Shown here: one piece after another, positions 44,843 through 53,001 of the stretch
Layout of the letters: each line of letters opens with the position of its first letter
Numbering within the stretch: position 1 is the stretch's first letter
Source of the DNA: Yaniella flava
Lineage (GTDB): Bacteria > Actinomycetota > Actinomycetes > Actinomycetales > Micrococcaceae
Length of the DNA stretch: 64,000 nt
Assembly (NCBI RefSeq): GCF_039529295.1
Contig: NZ_BAAAMN010000010.1
Span: 19,935-83,934 of the forward strand
Direction: 5' to 3'
Notes under the pieces: generated by a model
The model's database searches: none
Told to the model about the DNA's origin: nothing
Seen by the model: the letters and a program-made list of their open reading frames with translations, nothing else
Position numbers and translations under genes: made by a program

Positions 44843-45004
44843 AAGTTTCTCCACTCAGGTGTGCAAGTTGAGTTTGATGTGTGCCGTAGTTTCACCTCAT
44901 CATATGTGAAGTGCGCCACTTGAACTAAGCGTAACCCGCGCCCCTAGATGATTCAAGCTAGCAATCGTTTTATTACTCAATGATTCCGTTGGAGTCACAG
45001 ACAT

Positions 45005-45051
45005 GAAAAGCCCGGGTGGTCATGCATCGTGAATGACCACCCGGGCTTTTC
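45005..45051. terminator. Strong hairpin (19-bp perfect inverted repeat)
   Basis: GAAAAGCCCGGGTGGTCAT and its exact complement around a nine-base loop, with A-rich and T-rich ends, so it can terminate in both directions. It isolates the ABC operon from the IS remnant on its right. The 243 bases from 45052 to 45294 beyond it show no gene. Confidence 0.8.
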
Positions 45052-45294
45052 ACGCCAGGCATATGACTTAGCAGGCCACGCTACGCTCCAAAGAAATCTT
45101 CCTGCGTCGCGCTTGGGTGCTTAACCAACGGTGTGCCCTTCGCTTCCATATGGGCAAATCATTAAGAAACCCGACAAGATTTAGTGCAGCTCGTCGAGGC
45201 CATTAAGGTTTAATGGCTCTTCGCAATTAAGGGTCTCGATCGGGTTTTGGATCTGAATGGTCTATGAAGCTTCTATGGACGTCATGCCCTTGAT

Positions 45295-45716
45295 CTAGTC
45301 CGAGGCTTGGTTGAGGTGACGGTGGATGCGGCGGGCGAGATAGCGTTTCGGGCACCATCGAATCTCCCGGTCGGTTTTTCCTTGGGCGCGTCGTTTCTTG
45401 ATGTAGGGCCGGGTTTCTGGGTCATGGATTGTTCGGTGCACGCCGATGATGTTCAGTGCGTGGTTGAGTTGGCGATCACCTCCGCGGCTGAGTCGGTGCC
45501 TCGCGGTTTTTCAGAGGAGGCAGGAATTGGATTGACTCCGGCCAACGCGGCGACTGCAGCTTCCGAACGCACTCGCCCCAGATGAAACCATGCGGTGTTG
45601 ACAACAGCAGCGTTGACGAGGCCAATGCCGATTTCTTCCAACAGGACTGCAGCTGGTGTGCTGCTTCCAAAATTGTCACGATTTGAGCTAGGGGCTGTCC
45701 TTGACGTCACTGTCAA
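45295..45716 (-). pseudogene. IS110-family transposase remnant, frameshifted
   Basis: On the minus strand one frame reads GIGLVNAAVVNTAWFHLGRV and RSEAAVAALAGVNPIPASSE. Then the frame shifts and continues RLSRGGDRQLNHALNIIGVH, RTIHDPETRPYIKKRRAQGK and TDREIRWCPKRYLARRIHRH to a TAG at 45295. This is the C-terminal Transposase_20 part of IS110 elements (RSEAAFAALAGVNPIPASSG, GGDRQLNRALH, GKT.REI.RCLKRY). The N-terminal DEDD nuclease half is absent, so it is a dead fragment. Confidence 0.7.
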
Positions 45717-45748
45717 AAGCGGTAAGTTGTTTCGCCAAACAGATCGCT

Positions 45749-46069
45749 TCAGCCCGGGCCGTTGCGAGAGCTATCGTGACTGCTAGTCTGTCTTTGCAAC
45801 GATAACTGCCATGCGCTTCGTGCTGTAAAGGCGAACGCTATCAAGGCGAATTGTCGTTCGACCACCCAGTAAATCAGCAATGGCAAACCCAGCACTTGCG
45901 ACATGTCAATCAGTACTGAAAGCTGGGTAATTGCGTAGGTCGCCACCCTCATGGAGACGCGCTGCCATAGCTCTCCACGCACAGGCCACGTCGCTCCGTA
46001 AGGCAACAAAAACGCCATCCCCGGAGATGCACGCTCTGCTAAGAGCCGTTGCGACTCAACCAGGTCCAC
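45749..46069 (-). CDS. Hypothetical two-helix membrane protein (doubtful)
   Basis: A 106-codon open frame with two hydrophobic stretches (around ITQLSVLIDMSQVLGLPLLI and VVERQFALIAFAFTA) and polar ends. It directly follows the gamma-glutamyl hydrolase gene in the same direction. I recognise no family and see no clear ribosome site, so it may be a chance frame or the scrap of a transporter. Confidence 0.3.
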   Translation of the reverse strand: MDLVESQRLLAERASPGMAFLLPYGATWPVRGELWQRVSMRVATYAITQLSVLIDMSQVLGLPLLIYWVVERQFALIAFAFTARSAWQLSLQRQTSSHDSSRNGPG

Positions 46070-46102
46070 ACAATAAACTGTGCCAGCCCGGCCATCTGTG
46101 GT

Positions 46103-46891
46103 CTAGCGTACTTTCGCGCCCTGGACAACCAGCGCACCAAAAATCTTCTGTCGATCTTCGGCATTGGCGTTGGCCTCTTCAGGATGCCACTGCAAACCGA
46201 CCACCCACATTTTTCCTCTGTGCTCAACACCTTCGATCGTGCCGTCGGGAGCATACGCAGTAACGTCTAGTCCCTCACCAGTTTCATCTATTGACTGGTG
46301 GTGGGAACCCCGAACACTTATGTTCTGTCGTCCCAAGACCTTGGCGATCTTCGAATTTGGCTCAAGGTCAAGACGTTCGTCAACGAAACCCGCCTGATCC
46401 TCTGACCTATGGCCGTCAATGTGTTGCAGAATGCTACCGCCCAACGCGACATTCAACAGTTGTGAGCCTCGGCAAATTCCTAGGACCGGTGCATCACCGT
46501 CGATAGCACGCTGCAGCGAAAGCAAGCAGAATTGATCTGCATTGGCGTCCACTCCGACCATCTTCTCATCTACATCGGCATCAGAGAAGAAGCCTGGATG
46601 CACATCTGCCCCACCGAGGTAGATAAAGGCATCAATATCTTCGTGCCAGATCGTTCCTGTCGCCTGTCGCGCTTGGTCAGAGCTGTCTATAACGACTGGT
46701 CTTCCGCCAGCATTCCGGACTTCCTGTACCGAAACCAGCGTAAGATCATGCATAGCCTGTATTTCAGACTCGCCGAAATCCGGGGACCACAGCGCCACAA
46801 TCACAGCTATCGCGGGTCGTTCATCGAGGACACAGTCTTCGTCAATTTGGTAATCGGCCAGTGTGTATCGCCGGTGCGCTTCAACGTTCAA
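46103..46891 (-). CDS. Gamma-glutamyl hydrolase, PuuD-like class I glutamine amidotransferase (copy 1)
   Basis: A 262-residue enzyme with the class I amidotransferase triad: nucleophile Cys in LGICRGSQLLNVALGG, and His and Glu in GLQWHPEEANAN. Other landmarks are YLGGADVHPGFFS and RGSHHQSIDE. PuuD-type enzymes split gamma-glutamyl amides such as gamma-Glu-GABA, releasing glutamate. The start is probably the TTG at 46891, seven bases after AAGGAG; the longer frame to 47029 shows no site. It is closely similar to the copy at 58398 and more distantly to that at 48531. It is the last clear gene of the minus-strand arm of the amine system. Confidence 0.85.
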   Translation of the reverse strand: MNVEAHRRYTLADYQIDEDCVLDERPAIAVIVALWSPDFGESEIQAMHDLTLVSVQEVRNAGGRPVVIDSSDQARQATGTIWHEDIDAFIYLGGADVHPGFFSDADVDEKMVGVDANADQFCLLSLQRAIDGDAPVLGICRGSQLLNVALGGSILQHIDGHRSEDQAGFVDERLDLEPNSKIAKVLGRQNISVRGSHHQSIDETGEGLDVTAYAPDGTIEGVEHRGKMWVVGLQWHPEEANANAEDRQKIFGALVVQGAKVR

Positions 46892-47054
46892 AATTATCTC
46901 CTTCGATCTGCACTCGATGAACGCTTGTTGACTCCGACCAGAGTGGTCACAGCATGGGACCACTTCTAACCCAGGTATTACCCTATGCGCATCACGTCGC
47001 AAATGAAGAATGGAGCCCACAATTAGCAAACTCCATCCCTCTTGCAGCTACGAC

Positions 47055-48413
47055 TCAAAGACGGACAACTTTCTTATTCATAAACTCTTCTATCCCCAGT
47101 GGTCCAAGTTCACGCCCTATGCCTGATCGTTTCACGCCGCCAAATGGCAAGTCTGGCTGTGAACCGCCCGCTTCATTAAAGAACACCATGCCCGTTTCGA
47201 TTTGGTCAGCGACCTCAAGGGCCGCTTCTGGATCTTCTGTGAAGATACTTGAGCCAAGCCCGAAAGGCGAGTCATTGGCTAACCGCAGTGCGTCATCCAC
47301 CGTTTTGGCCCGATATACGATCGCGACAGGTCCAAAGAGTTCTTCGTAGTAGCCGCGCATTTCCGAAGTGACATCAGTTAGGACAGCCGGACTAAAGTAT
47401 GCCCCTGTATCGGAAAGACGCTGGCCACCGGTGTGCAAGGTGGCACCAGCCTTGACCGTATCCTGCACCTGCTCAATCAATTCTTCGAGTGCCTGTGCTG
47501 ACGAGATTGGTCCAACAACACTGTTCGGATCCATCGGATCGCCGACTTGGGCATTTCTAAATTCCCTGACCAAGACTTGAACGAACTCATCGTAGTATTC
47601 ATCCATCACAATGAGACGTTTTGGTGAATTACATGCCTGTCCAGCGTTACGCAGACGAGTTTGTGCAATTTTGGTAGCAACAGCTTGGACATCTTTTGTG
47701 TCCAACACAAGCAGCGGGTCGGAACCACCGAGCTCAAGAACCATCGGTTTAAGATGTTGGCCTGCGTTTTTACCAACTGCCACACCGGCACGTTCGCTAC
47801 CGGTCAACGAGACACCAGCTATGCGCGGATCAGCGATGACGTCAGCAATCTGATCACTGGATGCATACATGTTGATGTAGGCATTTTCTGGGAGACCGGC
47901 ATCGCCTAGTAGCTGTTCAAGAGCAGCAGCTGATTCTGGACAATTCCGTGCGTGCTTCAGCAACATCGTATTGCCAAGTATCAGGTTTGGTGCGGCAAAA
48001 CGCGCTACCTGGTAGTACGGGAAGTTCCAGGGCATAATACCCACCAGCGCCCCAATAGGCTTCTTTTGCAAAAGCGCTCGACCGCCTTCAATATCGAGCT
48101 CCTCGTTGGCGAGGAGCTGTTCGGCGTTGTCGGCGTAGTAGCGGAAGATATCCCGAGAAGTTTCTACCTCCCCGATACCTTGAGCAACGGGTTTGCCCAT
48201 CTCTCGAGCGATGATCTTGGCGAGCTCTTCTTTCCGTTCATCGAACAGATCCGCGGCTTTCCAGACGATAGTCTGCCGTTCACTTAAAGGGCGGCGGTTC
48301 CATTCGCGGTAGCCCTGATCAACCTTTTCAACGGCCTCTGCAACGTCAGCATCCGACATCTCTGGATACGTTGCTTCAACCTCGCCGGTTGCTGGGTTCA
48401 TTACCTGATACAT
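47055..48413 (-). CDS. NAD(P)-dependent aldehyde dehydrogenase (succinate-semialdehyde dehydrogenase type)
   Basis: A 452-residue ALDH: MPWNFPYYQVARFAAP (oxyanion Asn), SLTGSERAGVAVG (cofactor), general base Glu in MVLELGGSDPLLV, catalytic Cys in NAGQACNSPKR and FFNEAGGSQPDLPFGGVKRS. The GabD-like form points to short aldehydes, here probably an aldehyde on a gamma-glutamylated amine or its released product. The ATG at 48413 has AAAGGCCGCC upstream and gives the family N-terminus; the frame extends to 48443. It lies between two PuuD-like hydrolases. Confidence 0.88.
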   Translation of the reverse strand: MYQVMNPATGEVEATYPEMSDADVAEAVEKVDQGYREWNRRPLSERQTIVWKAADLFDERKEELAKIIAREMGKPVAQGIGEVETSRDIFRYYADNAEQLLANEELDIEGGRALLQKKPIGALVGIMPWNFPYYQVARFAAPNLILGNTMLLKHARNCPESAAALEQLLGDAGLPENAYINMYASSDQIADVIADPRIAGVSLTGSERAGVAVGKNAGQHLKPMVLELGGSDPLLVLDTKDVQAVATKIAQTRLRNAGQACNSPKRLIVMDEYYDEFVQVLVREFRNAQVGDPMDPNSVVGPISSAQALEELIEQVQDTVKAGATLHTGGQRLSDTGAYFSPAVLTDVTSEMRGYYEELFGPVAIVYRAKTVDDALRLANDSPFGLGSSIFTEDPEAALEVADQIETGMVFFNEAGGSQPDLPFGGVKRSGIGRELGPLGIEEFMNKKVVRL

Positions 48414-48481
48414 TTGGCGGCCTTTCCACGCATAATATTGCAAAGTCTTGAATAAAAAGTCTTGAATAAGTGGTCGCAGGG

Positions 48482-48515
48482 AAAGCGGTCTCGTCGAAAT
48501 ACGCGAGACCGCTTT
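48482..48515 (-). terminator. Terminator-like hairpin between hydrolase and aldehyde dehydrogenase
   Basis: Perfect 12-bp stem AAAGCGGTCTCG / CGAGACCGCTTT with a ten-base loop, in the gap between two same-direction genes. It may lower expression of the aldehyde dehydrogenase and first hydrolase relative to the upstream genes. Confidence 0.7.
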
Positions 48516-48530
48516 ACCCTTCCCGAAGGT

Positions 48531-49253
48531 TTATACCTGCATCCGGTCAGACTGCATGTTCGCAGTGGTTACCAACCAGTCGAAGAGGGCTTGCTGCTGC
48601 TGGTCTGTAGCAGCGTTGTCTTCTGGATGCCATTGGATAGCCACCACAGGCTTTATTGAATCCACTGGTTCCAGGGCTTCAACAATGCCATCTTGCGCCC
48701 TTGCCACAGCCCGGAGTCCCGCGCCGATCTGATCTACAGCCTGATGGTGATAGGAGGAGACACGAATTTGGTCATGCTCATTGAGCACCGACGCAAGACG
48801 GGAGTCCGCTGCAATGTCCACATCATGAAGACCATTGCGGTGCATCTCGTGTTCGGGAGGCAAGTCCTGCATCAACGTGCCGCCGTGCATAACGTTCAGC
48901 ATCTGGAAACCGCGACATACAGCCAGCGTCGGGAGCCCTAGTTTCAGCGCAGCCGCTAAGATGTCTCGTTCGAATTCGTCCTGGTATTCATAGTCGGCGA
49001 CTTTAGTATCGGAGCCAGCTTCCTGGCCGTACATCTCAGGTTTAATATCATTTCCACCGGGGATAAGTACACCATCGAAACCAGCTAAGCGGTCAAGTGG
49101 TGCCAGGGGCGATTCAGCAAATAACGTCACTGGTTCGCCACCGGCACGGACCACACTTTGCAGCAGGGCCGTAGCTACTGAGTTTCCTGAGAAACGTAGA
49201 CCACTGACACTATTGGCCCACATCCCAACGACAGCAATCTTCGGAACTGTCAT
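48531..49253 (-). CDS. Gamma-glutamyl hydrolase, PuuD-like class I amidotransferase (copy 2)
   Basis: A 240-residue class I amidotransferase: GVLIPGGNDIKPEMYG, nucleophile Cys in LAVCRGFQMLNVMHGGTLMQ, then SSYHHQAVDQIGAGLRAVA and AIQWHPEDN. It differs clearly from the copies at 46103 and 58398 (shorter N-terminus, IPGGND instead of YLGGAD), so it may use another substrate or act in another step. The start overlaps the stop of the solute-binding-fold gene by four bases (ATGA). Confidence 0.85.
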   Translation of the reverse strand: MTVPKIAVVGMWANSVSGLRFSGNSVATALLQSVVRAGGEPVTLFAESPLAPLDRLAGFDGVLIPGGNDIKPEMYGQEAGSDTKVADYEYQDEFERDILAAALKLGLPTLAVCRGFQMLNVMHGGTLMQDLPPEHEMHRNGLHDVDIAADSRLASVLNEHDQIRVSSYHHQAVDQIGAGLRAVARAQDGIVEALEPVDSIKPVVAIQWHPEDNAATDQQQQALFDWLVTTANMQSDRMQV

Positions 49254-49957
49254 GTGGCATCTACCTTTGACTCCTCAAGTGGGAACTTGAGTGCTGGCAT
49301 CCACTTCTCCCAAGCCTGCTTCAAGCTACCGTTGCGAATCGACGCTTCGAGACCGCGATTAATCGCTTCTCGTAGCTTGTCGTTGCCCGGGGTAACTCCG
49401 ATGGCCCAACGGTTTTGAGTTTTTATGGTGAAGGCTTCCTCGAGGTCCTCATCTTGCTCAGCAACCGGCAGCATGACGACGTCGTCATCAACGAACGCGT
49501 CGATTCCACCGTTCCGAGTTGCTTCAATCATGGCACCAAAGACATCTTCACCTTGAAAAGGCACCAACACAGCACCCTCGAAAGTTTCAGCCAGCGCCAT
49601 GTTGGCGGAATTGGCAATCGCACCAACTTTCAGACCGTCCAATTGGACCGGTTCAGTAATACCTGATCCCGATCGCACCAGGATGGTTTCATCGAAGATC
49701 GCATACGGTTGGGTGAAATCTACTTGGCTGGCGCGTTCATCCGTAATGGCTTGGCCGCACCAGACGGCGTCCACCTCTCCGGAATTCACCGCAGGGAGCA
49801 TTTGTTCCCAATTCAGGTAGACCCATTCAAATTCTTCACCGATATGGTCGAATACGATTTGGGCTGCTTCTGGTTCATAACCTACCCGGTTACCCTGGTC
49901 ATCTTTCAGGTCGAATAAGGGTAGGGCTTCGCTGTCGATACAAGCGATACGTAGCAT
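49250..49957 (-). CDS. Amino-acid-type solute-binding-fold protein without signal peptide
   Basis: A 235-residue SBP_bac_3 protein: LFDLKDDQGNRVGYEPEAAQ, VNSGEVDAVWCGQAITDERA, VDFTQPYAIFDETILVR and VTPGNDKLREAINRGLEASI are standard polar-amino-acid binding-protein features. The striking point is the start: MLRIACIDSEALPLF enters the first fold strand at once, with no signal peptide or lipobox, so the protein should stay in the cytoplasm. It is coupled by ATGA overlap to the hydrolase at 48531 and follows the ligase at 49991. It could sense or carry the amine or gamma-glutamyl intermediate. AAGGAGAC precedes the ATG, so the short N-terminus looks real. Confidence 0.75.
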   Translation of the reverse strand: MLRIACIDSEALPLFDLKDDQGNRVGYEPEAAQIVFDHIGEEFEWVYLNWEQMLPAVNSGEVDAVWCGQAITDERASQVDFTQPYAIFDETILVRSGSGITEPVQLDGLKVGAIANSANMALAETFEGAVLVPFQGEDVFGAMIEATRNGGIDAFVDDDVVMLPVAEQDEDLEEAFTIKTQNRWAIGVTPGNDKLREAINRGLEASIRNGSLKQAWEKWMPALKFPLEESKVDAT

Positions 49958-49990
49958 GCAATGTCTCCTTGAGGTCCGTTTACCAACTGG

Positions 49991-51442
49991 TTATGGGATG
50001 CTGGCCCAGTATTGGGTGAATTCCCACTCGGTCAGAGTGGAGCAATAGCGAGCCCATTCGTCCTTTTTGATATCGAGGTAGACGCCGGTGACTTCACTTG
50101 GAATGGTATTCATAAGATATTTGTCAGCTTCGAACGCGTCGATGGATTCGCCCATGGTGCGTGGCACAGTCCGACCTGCGAAATCCGATACAGGGCCCAT
50201 CGGTTCGCCAGCATTCAGGTTGTTAGTAATACCATCATCCATGGCGGCCAACAGGTAGGTATGAGACAGGTATGGGTTCACCGAGGCGTCTGGCTGGCGG
50301 TATTCCATACGACCGTTTGCCGAGATGCGCATGGTCGCGTCACGTCCATCCAGTCCCCAGCTGAGGTCCATGGTTACGTACTGACCGACATCCCAGAAGC
50401 GCTTATACGAGTTCACCGTTGAGTTCATCACAAGCGCTGAACCAGGTGTGTGCTTGAGAGCACCAGCAATGGCGTTCTTTGCCAGCTCGGTTGCGTGAAG
50501 CTCGACACGACCGTCTTCAACTACGTTTTCATTCCCCCGCCATAGGCTGAGGTTGTGGTGACACCCATTGCCCATTTTGCCGTTATACGGTTTCGGCATG
50601 AAGCTTGCTTGCATATCGAGTTCGCGCGCAACCTGTCGGCAGATTTGACGGTAAGTTGTCATGCGATCTGCAGTGAGGTTCGCCTGATCGTAGTCCCAGT
50701 TGAGCTCGATCTGACCGTCGTCCTCGTAATCCCCCTGGATCATGTTGAAGCCCATGGCCTGCGCGTAGCCGATGATCTTCTTATAGACCGGACGCATGCG
50801 CTCCAGGTTTTCGACCTGATATGCAGGCGAGGCGCCATCCTTGACGATAACATCTGCCATCGAACCGACCCAAGTCATCTCTGGCTCTAGACCGGAACGT
50901 AGTTCCAACCCGGTTCGATCTGTGAATTCCTCATGAGTGATCTTGAACAGTGAACGCACATCTGTAGGTAATACAGAACCACCAATGTCTCCGAAGTGGA
51001 GCGGCTCATAGGCGCGGCACCAAATGGTCGCAACGGTAGTGTCCCACGGGATAGATGTGAACGTCTCAGCTTCAGGCAATGCCCAGAACTCTTTGGCTTC
51101 AACGCCGCCATGAACCATTTCCCCTTCGCGGGTAGTTTGGAGGTCAGCCATAGCAGGGCGGTGCATGGCAATGCCCTTGCGCAAGAAGCGTTCGAAGTGC
51201 TGTGCTGGAACAACTTTAGCTACTACGCGTCCCTGCATGGTTGGGATCTGATAGTAGATATATTCTGTGCCAGCCGCCTTGATTTTCTCACCAAGTTCAG
51301 CAATAACCTCTTTGGACATGTTGTGGTCACGATGGCGTGCGAAAGCGTCCTTGTCCGCGTAGCGTTTTTCTAGTCGCTCGGCAAGCGAGAGACCCTGTGG
51401 CGCTGCAGTTTGAGTTGCAGAAACTGTAGGTAGAGCGGTCAT
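49991..51442 (-). CDS. Glutamine-synthetase-like gamma-glutamyl-amine ligase
   Basis: A 483-residue GS-fold enzyme: metal-binding ELRSGLEPEMTW and GDYEDDGQIELNWD, NGCHHNLSLW, the ATP/glutamate region YVTMDLSWGLDGRDATMRIS and EYRQPDASVNPYL. The N-terminal QIPTMQGRVVAKVVPAQHFE replaces the usual glutamine-synthetase opening, and the key ammonia-site context differs, as in ligases that join glutamate to an amine (PuuA, GlnA3/GlnA4, TdnQ/AtdA1, IpuC). With PuuD-type hydrolases and an EutH permease beside it, it should make a gamma-glutamyl amide using ATP. AGGAGATTACC precedes the ATG. The amine is not identified. Confidence 0.82.
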   Translation of the reverse strand: MTALPTVSATQTAAPQGLSLAERLEKRYADKDAFARHRDHNMSKEVIAELGEKIKAAGTEYIYYQIPTMQGRVVAKVVPAQHFERFLRKGIAMHRPAMADLQTTREGEMVHGGVEAKEFWALPEAETFTSIPWDTTVATIWCRAYEPLHFGDIGGSVLPTDVRSLFKITHEEFTDRTGLELRSGLEPEMTWVGSMADVIVKDGASPAYQVENLERMRPVYKKIIGYAQAMGFNMIQGDYEDDGQIELNWDYDQANLTADRMTTYRQICRQVARELDMQASFMPKPYNGKMGNGCHHNLSLWRGNENVVEDGRVELHATELAKNAIAGALKHTPGSALVMNSTVNSYKRFWDVGQYVTMDLSWGLDGRDATMRISANGRMEYRQPDASVNPYLSHTYLLAAMDDGITNNLNAGEPMGPVSDFAGRTVPRTMGESIDAFEADKYLMNTIPSEVTGVYLDIKKDEWARYCSTLTEWEFTQYWASIP

Positions 51443-51477
51443 GGTAATCTCCTTGGAAAATCCTTTACGTTGTGGGG

Positions 51478-52689
51478 TTAGCTACGCTTTTGGAAGCGAA
51501 TTGGGAGCTTCACTGGGCCAGTGTTCCCGGAATCGGGAAGCCACTCATCGGCTCCATCCAGCTGTAAGTCGGTAATTGCTGTAGCAAGGGTAGCGAGCGC
51601 TACACTCATGTCAGCCTTTGCGATGTGTTGCCCGATGCATTGGTGTTTGCCTCCGCCGAACGTGAAGTGTGCTTTTCGGTCCTTCTCTTCGATATCGATC
51701 TCGGGATCCGGGAAAGCCTGCACGTCAGTACCTGACGAAGCGGTGAAGAGGTGAACTGTAGTTCCTTGTTTGAACTGAACCCCTTGAAACTCAAAATCTT
51801 CAACTGCTTCACGAGTAACCCAGCGAGTTGTAGGGTTCACCCGCAAGACTTCTTCAAGCGCGCTGTTCACAAGTTTGGGGGTTTGCCCCAAGAGCTCCCA
51901 CTGTTCTGGGTTATGGATAAATGTCTGGATGGCCAGACCAAGCTGGTTGCGTGTGGTGTCCATGCCACCAAACAACATGAGTACAATCGCGTTTCGAAGT
52001 TCCTCCGGTGAGAGACTATCGCTGTCACTACTCTGAGTGACGAGCGTGGAGATGACGTCGTCAACGGGATTTTCTCGACGCTCTTGGATCAATGTTTCGA
52101 CAAATTCGTAGAGCTCGTCAACGGCAGTATCAATCTTGTCGATTTCTTCTTGGATATTGACTGAGAGCGCTAGTCCGATGGTGTCAGCGCGATCGGCAAT
52201 AAATTCCCAGTGCTCTTCCGGCAAGCCCAACATGATGCAGAGCGCTCGGGTTGCGAATGGTGCAGCAAAGTCGTTGACGAATTCGATAGAGCCCTTATCC
52301 GCAATATCGTTCACCAGTTCATCGGCCAGTACCTGGAAGCTCGCTTTGAGTTTGCGAGCACGAGCCGGCGAAAAAGCCGGGTTGAGTAACCGACGAATAC
52401 GAGTATGCTCCGTCCCCTCAAGCACGAGAAGATTTTTGCTCCACCATGCATAGAACGAACCGCTATGAACACCGTGGTGCTCCGGCCATTGCGCACTGCC
52501 CTGGGATAAAGACTTACTACGAAGCAAGGAACCCACTTCAGCATGACGCAGCACAGCGTACCCGTAGTTTGTCCGAGCAATCCAAGACTCGTCTCGAGCA
52601 CGTCGAACTTCCTCAGACTGCATCGCGAAGCTCGGGTCGGCGATATTGAAGTACGGCCCCTCAAAGGCCTCTTCTGAAACTTGTGTCAT
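51478..52689 (-). CDS. Cytochrome P450
   Basis: A 403-residue soluble bacterial P450: I-helix oxygen motif MLFGGMDTTRNQ, ExxR in LEEVLRVNP, and the haem loop HFTFGGGKHQCIGQHIAKAD with the axial Cys. It would hydroxylate a small substrate with two electrons from a redox partner. In this operon it precedes the gamma-glutamyl ligase gene (36 bases) and diverges from a reductase and flavodoxin, so it probably oxidises a gamma-glutamylated or free amine. The ATG at 52689 follows GAGGAGTGGC; the in-frame ATG at 52713 lies upstream of that site. Confidence 0.9.
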   Translation of the reverse strand: MTQVSEEAFEGPYFNIADPSFAMQSEEVRRARDESWIARTNYGYAVLRHAEVGSLLRSKSLSQGSAQWPEHHGVHSGSFYAWWSKNLLVLEGTEHTRIRRLLNPAFSPARARKLKASFQVLADELVNDIADKGSIEFVNDFAAPFATRALCIMLGLPEEHWEFIADRADTIGLALSVNIQEEIDKIDTAVDELYEFVETLIQERRENPVDDVISTLVTQSSDSDSLSPEELRNAIVLMLFGGMDTTRNQLGLAIQTFIHNPEQWELLGQTPKLVNSALEEVLRVNPTTRWVTREAVEDFEFQGVQFKQGTTVHLFTASSGTDVQAFPDPEIDIEEKDRKAHFTFGGGKHQCIGQHIAKADMSVALATLATAITDLQLDGADEWLPDSGNTGPVKLPIRFQKRS

Positions 52690-53001
52690 GCCACTCCTCA
52701 TAAATACATTCATTTTGAGATGTTTTATCCTTGAATGTGACTCAGCTAATCATAAAATCTGCTGTGAGGCAACTAACACAGCAAAGAGTTGCGCGGCACT
52801 TGAATCAAAATCTTCGCCTGGATGCTCCGAGACTGCCACAAAGCCTCAAATAAATAAAGGGAAATACATTTATTTATTATGGTCGAACGTAATAAATGCC
52901 CTGTGAGTTGCACCACAAGATTTTTTCGATAATGATCTAGTATCGAATGTTTTAAAAACTGCTAGGCGCAAATACACAGTTCGCCAGTGAAAGGAAGCTC
53001 C
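52690..53001. promoter_or_regulatory. Divergent control region of the P450/reductase operons
   Basis: An AT-rich 312-base region shared by the two arms of the amine system. AAATACATT appears twice in the same orientation (52702-52710 and 52862-52870). Inverted repeats are TGCTGTG-N10-CACAGCA (52760-52783) and CATTTATT-N16-AATAAATG (52867-52898). These are candidate sites for the GntR regulator encoded at 54784-55614. Confidence 0.5.
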
